Below are positions 52,930-61,152 of a stretch of DNA of 63,411 bases, piece after piece. The stretch spans positions 1 through 63,411 of the forward strand of contig JAAWDZ010000062.1 in the NCBI GenBank assembly GCA_022794015.1. Direction: 5' to 3'. The position numbers were made by a program, and so were the translations under genes. A model generated the notes under the pieces. It was not told where the DNA came from and made no database searches. It worked only from the letters and a program-made list of their open reading frames with translations. Every line of letters begins with the position of its first letter. Position 1 is the stretch's first letter. Source of the DNA: Eubacterium sp. GTDB lineage: Bacteria > Bacillota > Clostridia > Lachnospirales > Lachnospiraceae.

Positions 52930-53862
52930 ATGAAAAAAAATAATATTATTCTGATTGTTTTACTTGTATTTATCTTTTTTATTATTACGCATCCCGCTGT
53001 GTCTATGGATGCTGCGGCAAACGGGCTTTTGCTCTGGTACAAACAGCTTCTGCCAGCGCTTCTGCCTCTTGCAATTTTGTCAAATCTGATGGTGTATTCC
53101 AATTATATGCAGATGGCTACAAAATATTTATATCCATTCACGAAGCATCTGATTCCAACCAGTCAAAGCGGCAGCTTTGCATTTTTAGGCGGTATGCTGT
53201 TTGGATTTCCAATGGGAAGTAAAATCAGTGCAGATCTGGTAAGTCAGCAGAAAATCAGTGAACAGGAGGGAGAAATTCTGGCTATCTGTTTTAATCAGTT
53301 AAGTCCGGTTTTCATCAGTGGTTATCTGCTTACCAATATCCTTGAGATGCCGCAGATGATTCCTTACAGTTATGCGGCCCTGTATCTGCCGCCCCTGATT
53401 TACGCCGTCCGGCACTTAAAAAAGATTCGTCCTGGGAACGCAAAAAACGCAGCCTCCAATCCCAGGCTGAATTTTGGGATAATAGACGCTGGTATTATGA
53501 ATGGCTTTGAAGCATTGACTAAGTTGGGAGGATATATGATTCTGTTTTCCATTTTTGCAGCGATACTGCACATTTATAACAGCAGATATCCTCTTTTGAA
53601 CCTAATCTGTACCGGTCTTATCGAGGTGACGACCGGCATCTCCGGTTTGAAGGATTCTATGCTGCCAGAGGGATATGTTTATGCGCTTTCTCTGTTTTTT
53701 GTATCCTTTGGCGGTCTGTGCGGCTTTGCGCAGACATGTTCCATATGCGGAAAAACTGCATTTTCCAAACGGCGTTATCTGATCTGCAGGCTGTGCTTTG
53801 CCATTGCAAGCAGTATCCTGGGATATCTCTTTTATCTACTGTTGGTCGGAGTCGTTAGCTAA
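52930..53862 (+). CDS. ylbJ: YlbJ-like integral membrane protein
   Basis: 310 residues, about eight membrane helices, with nucleoside-recognition (Gate) features: LPALLPLAILSNLM, GGMLFGFPMGSK, CFNQLSPVFISG and GGLCGFAQT. In Bacillus ylbJ lies beside rsmD (ylbH) and coaD (ylbI), and those two genes are here just beyond the next gene, which supports the name. YlbJ is needed for spore cortex formation under sigma-E, consistent with a spore former. No ribosome site is visible before ATG 52930; the mRNA may be leaderless. The 3' end overlaps the convergent gene by 27 bp. Confidence 0.85.
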   Translation: MKKNNIILIVLLVFIFFIITHPAVSMDAAANGLLLWYKQLLPALLPLAILSNLMVYSNYMQMATKYLYPFTKHLIPTSQSGSFAFLGGMLFGFPMGSKISADLVSQQKISEQEGEILAICFNQLSPVFISGYLLTNILEMPQMIPYSYAALYLPPLIYAVRHLKKIRPGNAKNAASNPRLNFGIIDAGIMNGFEALTKLGGYMILFSIFAAILHIYNSRYPLLNLICTGLIEVTTGISGLKDSMLPEGYVYALSLFFVSFGGLCGFAQTCSICGKTAFSKRRYLICRLCFAIASSILGYLFYLLLVGVVS

Positions 53863-54477
53863 GTAGGGGATGTTCAGCTCCACTTGTTCATCTGCTGTGT
53901 TCTGTCCGGGAATCTGTTCCATTTCCTCTGATATCATTTCCTGGGGCACCAGTTCGGCGCGGTTGGTCATGACAATACCCAGATATTCCTGAAGGGATTC
54001 CAACAGGCGTTCGGTTCTGGCCTGGGTCGTATCAATAGAACGGGAAAGGATTTCTTCCATATTTTTTAACAGATCGTCTGTGTAGCTGATCGCTCCGTCC
54101 CGGATCTCATTTGCATCCCGAATGGCATTGTCTACAATATCCTGTGCCTGTTGTTTGGCAGCTACAACCACTTCATTGGCCTGTGCATAAGCCTGCTGCA
54201 TGATTTCGTGTTCACTGACCAGCTCGCTTGTGTGTATCTGCGTTTTGGCAAGCATTTCGTCTGCTTTCGCGCGGGCATCTGCTATAATTGCGTCCCGGTT
54301 TCGGATAATCTTCTCGTATTGTCTGAGCTCTTCCGGCAGATTGTGTCGAAGCTCTGACATCAGATCGTCGATCCTGCCCTTGTCCACCACAATATTGGAT
54401 TCATTGAATAGCTGGGTTTTGCAAGTACTTATGTATTCTTCCATTTCATCGACTATCTGCTCTATTTTTCTGTTCAT
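53836..54477 (-). CDS. coiled-coil, DivIVA/ATPase-subunit-like protein
   Basis: 213 residues from ATG 54477 (AAGGAG 8 nt upstream). Nearly all helical: residues about 40-165 are Ala/Glu/Gln-rich heptads (AIIADARAKADEMLAKTQ, ANEVVVAAKQQAQDIVDNA), the low-complexity pattern that leads automated pipelines to call it V-ATPase subunit H or ATPase. No nucleotide-binding motif. A role in division or envelope scaffolding is only a guess. Co-directional with coaD. Confidence 0.75.
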   Translation of the reverse strand: MNRKIEQIVDEMEEYISTCKTQLFNESNIVVDKGRIDDLMSELRHNLPEELRQYEKIIRNRDAIIADARAKADEMLAKTQIHTSELVSEHEIMQQAYAQANEVVVAAKQQAQDIVDNAIRDANEIRDGAISYTDDLLKNMEEILSRSIDTTQARTERLLESLQEYLGIVMTNRAELVPQEMISEEMEQIPGQNTADEQVELNIPYLANDSDQQ

Positions 54478-54489
54478 TGCCAAAACTCC

Positions 54490-54975
54490 TTACTTTTTAA
54501 TATTATATTTCTGATAAATTCTGTCCACAAACTGAGACGGGACAAATTTGGTAATATCACCGCCATATGCGGCAAATTCACGGACAACAGAGGAACTGAG
54601 ATAGGAATATTTTAAATTAGTGACCAGAAAAATCGTTTCTACGGCAGGATATTCCACATGGTTCGTCTGTGCAATCTGCAGCTCATATTCAAAATCGGTC
54701 ACAGCCCGCAGTCCCCGTACAATAATCGTTGCTCCGCTCTCTTTCATATAATCTACTAAAAGGCCGTCAAAGGAATCTACCGTTACATTTGGAAGGTCTT
54801 TCGTAAGCTCCTTTAACATATTAACACGTTCATCTACAGAAAACAACGAATTTTTCTCGCTATTATTCAACACCCCTACGACAAGCTCGTCCACAATCGC
54901 TGCAGAACGCTCGATCATATCCTGGTGCCCAAATGTAATCGGGTCAAAGCTGCCCGGATAAATCGCTTTTTTCAT
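54490..54975 (-). CDS. coaD: phosphopantetheine adenylyltransferase
   Basis: 161 residues from ATG 54975 (GGGGAGGA upstream). [18 protein letters not shown] with the TxGH motif; [14 protein letters not shown]; and SSSVVREFA. Converts 4'-phosphopantetheine to dephospho-CoA. Start lies 32 nt inside rsmD. Confidence 0.97.
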   Translation of the reverse strand: MKKAIYPGSFDPITFGHQDMIERSAAIVDELVVGVLNNSEKNSLFSVDERVNMLKELTKDLPNVTVDSFDGLLVDYMKESGATIIVRGLRAVTDFEYELQIAQTNHVEYPAVETIFLVTNLKYSYLSSSVVREFAAYGGDITKFVPSQFVDRIYQKYNIKK

Positions 54976-55552
54976 ATGATTCCTCCCCACCCAAAACAGG
55001 GCTCCCCTTTTTTACAAACATATGGACATTTGTCTTATACTTTTTCTCTTTTATAACGGTAAATCCTTCGTTCTCCAGATAAGAAAAATCCGTACCAAGC
55101 GCTGCTTCCGTAATGAGAAGCGCATCCTCCGCAAGCAGGGAGGAATCCTTTAGATATGCATAAACCTGCCGCTCCAACTGACTTTGGTAAGGCGGATCCA
55201 TAAAAATCACATCAAACCGATATTTTCCCTCCAGCAAACGGAGCGCCGAAATCACATCCGCCTGCATCAGACGGCATTCCTGTTCCGATTTGGTAAATGA
55301 GATGTTGTACCGGATACAATCTGCCGCTTTTTTCGCCTGTTCAACAAGCACAACCTGTTTCGCTCCCCGACTGGCGGCTTCCAGGCCAATCTGTCCGCTG
55401 CCGGCAAATAAATCCAGAAAATAACAGCCTGGTATTTCATTTTGCAGCATATTAAAAAGCGTCTCCTTAATCCGATCTGACGTAGGCCGGGTATCCATTC
55501 CGTCTACCGTCTTTAAATGCAGCCTTCTTTTACTTCCGGCGATAATTCTCAT
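54944..55552 (-). CDS. rsmD: 16S rRNA (guanine966-N2)-methyltransferase
   Basis: 202 residues from ATG 55552 (AAGGAG upstream). SAM site [18 protein letters not shown]; catalytic DPPY in [23 protein letters not shown] is the family signature. Its C-terminal ~20 residues overlap coaD, so the tail is longer than usual. Confidence 0.96.
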   Translation of the reverse strand: MRIIAGSKRRLHLKTVDGMDTRPTSDRIKETLFNMLQNEIPGCYFLDLFAGSGQIGLEAASRGAKQVVLVEQAKKAADCIRYNISFTKSEQECRLMQADVISALRLLEGKYRFDVIFMDPPYQSQLERQVYAYLKDSSLLAEDALLITEAALGTDFSYLENEGFTVIKEKKYKTNVHMFVKKGSPVLGGEESYEKSDLSGQL

Positions 55553-55563
55553 AGTAAACTCCT

Positions 55564-56037
55564 TCATTTGTATTCCTGTTGTATTACCTGTATCACAAGT
55601 TTCAGCGCCGCCTCTACAGACGCACGGCGTATTTCCTGTCTGTCTCCGTCAAACACATGGCGTTCTACGTTCACACCGTTTTGATAGGCGCAGGCCAGAT
55701 ACACAAGCCCCACCGGTTTTTCTCTGGTTCCTCCGTCCGGGCCTGCAATTCCGGTGGATATGACAGATAAATCTGTATGGGCTGCTCTTCTTGCTCCCTG
55801 TGCCATCTCTTCCGCCGTCTGGACGCTGACCGCTCCATACTGCTCTAATGTTTTATGAGAGACGCCAAGCAGCCTCTCCTTTGCTTCATTGGAATAGGTA
55901 ATATACCCTTCCTCAAACTGTGCGGAAATTCCGGGAACATTGACAAGCGCTGCTGCAATCAGACCGCCTGTACAGGATTCCGCCGTTGAAATCTTTAAAT
56001 TGTACTTTTTCAGAAGCTTAGCGATTTCTCTTTCCAT
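55564..56037 (-). CDS. pncC: nicotinamide-nucleotide amidase (CinA C-terminal type)
   Basis: 157 residues, a standalone CinA C-terminal domain: STAESCTGGLIAAALV with the catalytic Ser, GYITYSNEAKERLLGV, and TGIAGPDGGTREKPVG. Deamidates NMN to nicotinate mononucleotide in NAD salvage. No N-terminal COG1058 domain. Downstream of pgsA and a palindromic element. Confidence 0.95.
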   Translation of the reverse strand: MEREIAKLLKKYNLKISTAESCTGGLIAAALVNVPGISAQFEEGYITYSNEAKERLLGVSHKTLEQYGAVSVQTAEEMAQGARRAAHTDLSVISTGIAGPDGGTREKPVGLVYLACAYQNGVNVERHVFDGDRQEIRRASVEAALKLVIQVIQQEYK

Positions 56038-56075
56038 ATTTTCGAATCCTTTTTCATATTTTCTGGCAATAATTT

Positions 56076-56139
56076 GTAACCGTTCAGACGTCCGCTATCA
56101 CGCGAAGCATGCAGCAGGGCAGCTTGTCCGAACTGTAAC
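56076..56139. repeat. dispersed palindromic element, 64-bp copy
   Basis: GTAACCGTTCAGACG (56076-56090) is inverted against TGTCCGAACTGTAAC (56125-56139, imperfect). The interior has CGCGAAGC and CAGGGCAGCTTGTC, close to the ends of the 28515 and 20957 copies. It fills the pncC-pgsA gap and touches the pgsA stop codon. Confidence 0.75.
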
Positions 56140-56681
56140 TATTTTTGCTCTTTTAAGACACCTTTATTCTTAATAATGTAATCAATCAGAGATATAACGG
56201 TAAGGAGCAGAGCCGCATACGTAAGCGCCAGACCCAATATTCCCCAAAATTTCGTTTTAAAGTCCAGTATCAGTACGATAATCATAAGCATCTGAAAGGT
56301 GGTTTTAAATTTTCCCCAGTAGTTTGCCGCTATCACAATTCCGTTGTCCGAAGCAATCAGCCGAAAGCCACTGATGATAAATTCCCTGCTGATAATGACA
56401 ATAACAATCCATGCCGCAAGCTGCCCTGTTTCTATCAGACAAATCATGGCCGCGCAGACTAAGAGCTTGTCTGCAAGCGGATCCATAAATTTTCCGAAAT
56501 TCGTCACCAGATTGTACTTTCTTGCAATCTTCCCATCTGCAAAATCTGTCAGACTGGCTAAAATAAAAATCGCTGCTGCGATATAATTCCCATAAGGAAA
56601 ATCTCCCGGATACAGCAAAAAGAAAACAAAAAAAGGAATTAATACCACCCGGAATACCGTTAATTTATTTGGCAGATTCAT
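56139..56681 (-). CDS. pgsA: phosphatidylglycerophosphate synthase
   Basis: 180 residues, CDP-alcohol phosphotransferase with several membrane helices. The motif D-x2-DG-x2-AR-x8-G-x3-D-x3-D is visible from LTDFADGKIARKYN to FGKFMDPLADK. Makes phosphatidylglycerol phosphate from CDP-diacylglycerol. GGAG precedes ATG; start overlaps rimO by 17 nt. Confidence 0.97.
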   Translation of the reverse strand: MNLPNKLTVFRVVLIPFFVFFLLYPGDFPYGNYIAAAIFILASLTDFADGKIARKYNLVTNFGKFMDPLADKLLVCAAMICLIETGQLAAWIVIVIISREFIISGFRLIASDNGIVIAANYWGKFKTTFQMLMIIVLILDFKTKFWGILGLALTYAALLLTVISLIDYIIKNKGVLKEQK

Positions 56682-58002
56682 TTACTATCTCTCCTATCAA
56701 ATCATATTCATATGCCCCGGTAATTTTTACCCGGACAAAATCTCCCGTTACAAGCGTTTCATCTGTATGGATGAACAGGTAGCCGTCCACCCCCGGAGCA
56801 TCCCGGTAAGTCCGCCCGATACAGGCATTTTCATCAGCCACTTGCCCCTCGATCATGACAGACAGCTCCTGTCCGCGCAGCGTTTCATTGATGTCATATG
56901 AAATCTCCTGCTGAAGCTCCATGACATCCTCCTGCCAGGTCAGCTTTAACTCTTCGTCTACCTGATCGGCAAAAGTTTCCGCAGGAGTATCCTCTTCCGG
57001 TGAATAGACAAAGGTGCCAAGCCTGTCAAATTCCATATCGTTGACAAACTGCATCAGTTCTTCATGCATCTCTTCTGTTTCTCCCGGAAATCCGCAGATT
57101 AAGGTAGTACGGATACAGATATCTGGAATCCGTTCTCTGAGCCTGTTTAAAATGCGTACGATATCGTCATGGCTGGTCTTTCTGCCCATGCGTGTTAAAA
57201 TATTGTCTACCGAATGCTGTATGGGAATGTCCAGATAGTGACAGACCTTTTCATTGCGCAGTATGGCGTCAATCAATGCATCGTCAATCTCTTCCGGATA
57301 GCAGTACATAATACGGATCCAGACGAGCCCCGGTATCCGGTTTAATTCGTCTAACAGCTTATCCAAAGATTTGCGGCCATACAGATCCATGCCGTAAAGC
57401 GTCGTTTCCTGTGCCACTAAAATCAGTTCCCTGACACCCTGGGAGGCCAGCTGGCGGGCCTGTTTGATCAGCTCCTCTATGGGTACGCTCCGATAGCTGC
57501 CCCGGATCTTTGGAATAATGCAGTAAGTACAATGCTTATCACAGCCTTCCGCAATTTTCAGATAAGCATAATGGCCGCCTGTCGTCACGATCCGCTTCGC
57601 TTCTGTCTTAGGCAGTCCCTCTAAGGGCAAAAATCTGCGGTAACGGTTTCCGTCAGCCACCTGGCGGACAGCCTCCACAATACTGTCATAGGAATTGGTA
57701 CCCAAAACAGCATCCACTTCCGGAAGCTCTGCTTCTATTTCCTCTCTGTAACGCTGTGCCAGACATCCGGTTACAATCAGTCCTTTTAGCCTGCCGCTCT
57801 TTTTGTATTCCGCCATTTCCAGAATCGTCTGTATGCTTTCTTCCTTGGCATCGCCAATAAAGCAGCATGTATTGATGACGATGACATCCGCCTCTGTTTC
57901 CTCATCTGTAACCGAAATACCTGCTTCTCCCAGCATACCCAGCATATACTCCGAATCTACCAGGTTTTTGTCACATCCTAAGGATATAAAAAATACTTTC
58001 AT
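56665..58002 (-). CDS. rimO: ribosomal protein S12 methylthiotransferase
   Basis: 445 residues from ATG 58002 (TGGAGGA upstream; the earlier frame runs into the rpoZ gap). N-terminal cluster domain with Cys at SLGCDKNLVDSE, NTCCFI and VTGCLAQR; radical-SAM CxxxCxxC in EGCDKHCTYCIIP; C-terminal TRAM domain. Adds a methylthio group to Asp of S12. Confidence 0.96.
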   Translation of the reverse strand: MKVFFISLGCDKNLVDSEYMLGMLGEAGISVTDEETEADVIVINTCCFIGDAKEESIQTILEMAEYKKSGRLKGLIVTGCLAQRYREEIEAELPEVDAVLGTNSYDSIVEAVRQVADGNRYRRFLPLEGLPKTEAKRIVTTGGHYAYLKIAEGCDKHCTYCIIPKIRGSYRSVPIEELIKQARQLASQGVRELILVAQETTLYGMDLYGRKSLDKLLDELNRIPGLVWIRIMYCYPEEIDDALIDAILRNEKVCHYLDIPIQHSVDNILTRMGRKTSHDDIVRILNRLRERIPDICIRTTLICGFPGETEEMHEELMQFVNDMEFDRLGTFVYSPEEDTPAETFADQVDEELKLTWQEDVMELQQEISYDINETLRGQELSVMIEGQVADENACIGRTYRDAPGVDGYLFIHTDETLVTGDFVRVKITGAYEYDLIGEIVNESAK

Positions 58003-58069
58003 GCATTCCTCCAAAATCTGCAAAAAGGATGTCAAAACGTAAATTGAAACATTTTGCCATCCCTGCTCT

Positions 58070-58333
58070 TTAGTTCTCTGTTTCCTCTGTTTTGCGGGCC
58101 TCGTCTTCACCTAAAATTTTTACGTCGCCGACATACAGTTCCTCAATTGCCACGGAAAGCGGCTTTTTGCCATGTGAATTCGGAAGCATGGATTCTGCTC
58201 CGCCAATGATTTGCCTCGCCCGCTTCGATGCGGCAATCACAATCGAATAACGGCTGTTGACAACCGGTTCTTCTCCGATTGCCACGTCATGGTTAACGAC
58301 CTTCATTAATTCTACATAAGATGGATGTATCAT
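58070..58333 (-). CDS. rpoZ: RNA polymerase omega subunit
   Basis: 87 residues: N-terminal IHPSYVELMKVV, NSRYSIVIAASKRARQI, KPLSVAIEELYVGDVKI. Supports beta' assembly. Start overlaps the gmk stop by 4 nt; GGAG upstream. Confidence 0.95.
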   Translation of the reverse strand: MIHPSYVELMKVVNHDVAIGEEPVVNSRYSIVIAASKRARQIIGGAESMLPNSHGKKPLSVAIEELYVGDVKILGEDEARKTEETEN

Positions 58334-58980
58334 ACGCTTTGTTCTCCTTTCGAAATGCGCTTGAGTTCTTCCTTTATTCTATTGACAAACTCCTGTTTTC
58401 TGCATACTCTCTGGTGTTCGTTTTGGATAATGGAGTGGACTTCCTCCACACATGCATCCAGATCGTCATTGACAATCAGATAGTCGTAATCTGCGATATA
58501 CATCGCCTCTTCCTCTGCGCGGGAAAGCCTTGCTTCTATCGTTTTACAATCTTCCGTCCCCCTGCCTTTTAAACGGGCCTTTAATGTAGGGGCATCCGGC
58601 GGCGTTACAAACAAAAGCAGTGCGTCCGGAAACTTCTCCTTCACCCTGGAGGCGCCCTGGATTTCAATTTCCAAAATCACGTCTTTGCCTGCGCCAAGCT
58701 GCTCTTTTACATAAGCCTTTGGCGTACCGTAATAATTTTCGACGTACAAAGCATACTCTATCAGCTCATTTTTTTCAATCATTTTTTCAAATTCTTCTCT
58801 TGTTTTGAAAAAATATTCTCTTCCGTCTTTTTCACCTGTCCGGGGGAGCCTTGTCGTCGCAGAAACCGACAACGCGTAAGATGTCCCGCGGCGGTTTAAC
58901 AGTTCTTTTACAATGGTACCCTTTCCAGAGCCGGAAAAGCCGGACAATACCACCAAAACACCTTCCTGTTTTTGTTCCAT
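58330..58980 (-). CDS. gmk: guanylate kinase
   Basis: 216 residues: P-loop GFSGSGKGTIVKEL, SVSATTRLPRTGEKDGREYFF, and the GMP-binding LIEYALYVENYYGTP. Phosphorylates GMP to GDP. ATG directly follows the remA stop. Confidence 0.97.
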   Translation of the reverse strand: MEQKQEGVLVVLSGFSGSGKGTIVKELLNRRGTSYALSVSATTRLPRTGEKDGREYFFKTREEFEKMIEKNELIEYALYVENYYGTPKAYVKEQLGAGKDVILEIEIQGASRVKEKFPDALLLFVTPPDAPTLKARLKGRGTEDCKTIEARLSRAEEEAMYIADYDYLIVNDDLDACVEEVHSIIQNEHQRVCRKQEFVNRIKEELKRISKGEQSV

Positions 58981-59241
58981 CTATTCTTCCCCTTTCATGC
59001 CTGCCAGCTCATGAAACCGTCCTGCTAAAGTATCCGGCCCAAGCGCTGACAGTACAATTGTACTCTGATCCATGACAACAATGCTCCTCGTCTTTCTGCC
59101 CTGGGTGGCGTCTACCACACGTTCTTCCTGTTTGGCCTTCTGTACAAGCCGCTTTGCCGGAGCCGAATCCGGCGTAACAATGGCAATGATTCTGTCGGTA
59201 TGTACCAGATTGCCAAATCCTATATTTAAAAGTCCTGCCAT
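58981..59241 (-). CDS. remA: RemA/DUF370 regulatory protein
   Basis: 86 residues from ATG 59241 (AGGTG 6 nt upstream; an in-frame GTG at 59250 immediately follows the yicC stop). LLNIGFGNLVHTDRIIAIV, SAPAKRL and the conserved ATQGRKTRSIVVMD. RemA is a DNA-binding activator of matrix genes in Bacillus; in Clostridia its targets are unknown. The yicC-remA-gmk-rpoZ order is conserved. Confidence 0.93.
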   Translation of the reverse strand: MAGLLNIGFGNLVHTDRIIAIVTPDSAPAKRLVQKAKQEERVVDATQGRKTRSIVVMDQSTIVLSALGPDTLAGRFHELAGMKGEE

Positions 59242-59250
59242 TTTCGTCAC

Positions 59251-60129
59251 CTATTCAATATTCTGGATTTGCTCCCGTACTTTTTCAATATCTGTCTTTA
59301 AATTGATTCCGACGTCTGAAACTGCCAAATCCGTTGTTTTAGATAAAATCGTGTTGGCCTCCCGGTTCATCTCCTGTGCGATAAAATCCAGCTTTCGTCC
59401 AATACTGCCGCCTTCCGCCAAAGTTGATTTGGTGGATTCCACATGGCTGCGCAGACGCACTATTTCCTCATCTACACAGATTTTATCTGCAAAAATCGTA
59501 ACTTCTGTCACAATCCGGCTTTCATCTATCTGCCGGTCTGCAAATAGCTCCAAGACTTTTTCCTCCAGACGTTTTCGGTACTCGGCAATAATGATTGGAG
59601 AACGTTCTTCGATAAAATCCACGTAGCCCAGCATGGTATTTAATTTGTCTGTTAAATCTGCAGCCAGCCGTTCTCCTTCTGCAATTCTGCTATCCACAAA
59701 TTGTACGCAGGCGCCGCGCAGGGCTTTTTCCAAAATCGTCCAGAGCTCCTTCTCATCGACGCTTTGTTCTTCCATTGTAAACACTTCCGGATACCTGGAT
59801 AATGTGCTGACCCGGATGTCGTTCTCTAATCCAAAAGCATCTGCCATCTGATTTAAATAAGTCAGATATGCAGCCGCTATTTCCTTGTTGTATTTCAGTG
59901 CAAAATTTTCTTCGGTATCATCTTCATAAGAAATAAATACATCTACTTTGCCTCGCTGCATATATTCCTTCAGCAGGCTGCGTATGGCACTTTCAAAAAA
60001 TCCTAATTTCTTCGGCATCTTAATATTGATGTCTAAATACCGGTGATTTACGGATTTTAGCTCCACTGTAAATTTGTGGTTGTTCTCCAGAATCTCACAG
60101 CGGCCAAATCCAGTCATGCTCTTAATCAT
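59251..60129 (-). CDS. yicC: YicC-family endoribonuclease
   Basis: 292 residues from ATG 60129 with TTGGAGG upstream. Start IKSMTGFGR and C-terminal KLDFIAQEMNREANTILSK (DUF1732, with the QEMNRE motif) are diagnostic. The family degrades RNA and affects stationary phase survival. First gene of the operon reading to coaD, from the promoter at 60209-60237. Confidence 0.95.
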   Translation of the reverse strand: MIKSMTGFGRCEILENNHKFTVELKSVNHRYLDINIKMPKKLGFFESAIRSLLKEYMQRGKVDVFISYEDDTEENFALKYNKEIAAAYLTYLNQMADAFGLENDIRVSTLSRYPEVFTMEEQSVDEKELWTILEKALRGACVQFVDSRIAEGERLAADLTDKLNTMLGYVDFIEERSPIIIAEYRKRLEEKVLELFADRQIDESRIVTEVTIFADKICVDEEIVRLRSHVESTKSTLAEGGSIGRKLDFIAQEMNREANTILSKTTDLAVSDVGINLKTDIEKVREQIQNIE

Positions 60130-60208
60130 GTACGCCTCCAATTGCCTTCTGGCAAAAACATTCTTATGCATTTCCTTTCTGTTATGGTATGTATGCATAG
60201 TCAGCTCT

Positions 60209-60237
60209 ATTATATAAGAAAACAGACTGTTCGTCAA
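60209..60237 (-). promoter_or_regulatory. promoter of the yicC-remA-gmk-rpoZ-rimO operon
   Basis: Minus strand: TTGACG (60237-60232), 17-bp spacer, TATAAT (60214-60209). Leader of about 75 nt. Confidence 0.85.
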
Positions 60238-60342
60238 ATATTCAGAGGGAAAATTTTTCATGCTCTGTTCAGTATTTGTTACATTTTACTCTCACGCCAT
60301 ATGAAGGGACAAAGTTTTCAGTATAAACAGAGTAACCGATGT

Positions 60343-60387
60343 AAAAACAGCAGACAGCACAAAACTGTGTGCAAATCTGCTGTTTTT
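60343..60387. terminator. terminator of the VapD-like operon
   Basis: AAAAACAGCAGA (60343-60354) pairs perfectly with TCTGCTGTTTTT (60376-60387), inner pairs GCACA/TGTGT extend it; T-run on the minus strand ends the transcript from 61063. Separates this accessory block from yicC. Confidence 0.9.
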
Positions 60388-60392
60388 CATTG

Positions 60393-60728
60393 TTAGGCAT
60401 TTTTCGGCTCTTGAAACGGTTTATCGAACAACTGCATTAAATCATGGTTTGCACCCACGTTGGTTACTTCAAAATGATTCAGGCAATGTCCCAGCCACGG
60501 AAATTCTTTATTCATTTCATATATTAAGTCAAATATTTCCAAATCTGTTGTTTTGTATTGCGAATGATAACCCGAATACTGTTCATGCGAAAACTGTCGT
60601 TGAAGCAAATAATCATGTATCTTCCGATAAGCTCCTCTGGGATTAGCTGGAGAATAATATTTCTCCAAATCCTTTACACATAAATCAAAATAAAGTGCTT
60701 TTAAATGTTTTGCTTCTCGCCCATTCAT
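60393..60728 (-). CDS. VapD-like RNase toxin candidate
   Basis: 111 residues. Pattern of VapD (Cas2-like ferredoxin fold RNases): ALYFDL near the start with the catalytic-type Asp, …AYRKIHDYLL…, the H-x2-YSGYHS strand, and FPWLGHCLNHFEV toward the end, which matches the FPW motif in VapD. VapD acts as a ribonuclease toxin of type II TA systems and can form dimers. Overlaps the preceding gene by one base (TAATG), typical coupling in TA operons. Slightly longer than canonical VapD. Confidence 0.72.
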   Translation of the reverse strand: MNGREAKHLKALYFDLCVKDLEKYYSPANPRGAYRKIHDYLLQRQFSHEQYSGYHSQYKTTDLEIFDLIYEMNKEFPWLGHCLNHFEVTNVGANHDLMQLFDKPFQEPKNA

Positions 60729-61063
60729 TATGCCACACTCATTCTCTTTGTATAATGATACAGAACATCTTCAATAGCAAAGTCATTTTCATTTTCACCG
60801 TCATCACTATTGTACCAAATCCATTTAATTACATAATCCATAAACCAAGATTTCTCTTTTAAAGATGTAATAATACATCCAAATGCTCCATAATCCCTAG
60901 AGTTTCCGTTTCCATAAAAAACAATTGTGCCATCCGGCTCATATTCTTTTCTTAATTGATAACTATCAAAAGCTTGACTTAAGGTTTGATAAATACTGGA
61001 AACACTATACTTTTGCTCTTTATTAATTTTATTTTCATCCAATTTTATCTCCAATTTCAACAT
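60728..61063 (-). CDS. hypothetical partner of the VapD-like protein
   Basis: 111 residues from ATG 61063 (AGGAG 7 nt upstream; an in-frame earlier start is less well placed). Acidic middle (NSDDGENENDFAIEDV), Trp-rich segment SWFMDYVIKWIWYN, no helix-turn-helix. I do not recognise a family. First gene of a two-gene operon with the VapD-like gene, so an antitoxin role is the natural guess, though VapD partners are poorly characterised. AT-rich codon use differs from the housekeeping genes to the left. Confidence 0.65.
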   Translation of the reverse strand: MLKLEIKLDENKINKEQKYSVSSIYQTLSQAFDSYQLRKEYEPDGTIVFYGNGNSRDYGAFGCIITSLKEKSWFMDYVIKWIWYNSDDGENENDFAIEDVLYHYTKRMSVA

Positions 61064-61152
61064 AACAATTCTCCTCACCTTAATAATCCGTTCTATATTT
61101 CGTCTTTATATAATAAAAAATTGAAAAAATGTACACTTTTTCAATAAGCCGA

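Noticed and set aside
53836-54477. V-type ATPase subunit H
   Set aside because: Similarity is low-complexity Ala/Glu/Gln coiled coil; no other ATPase genes are present.
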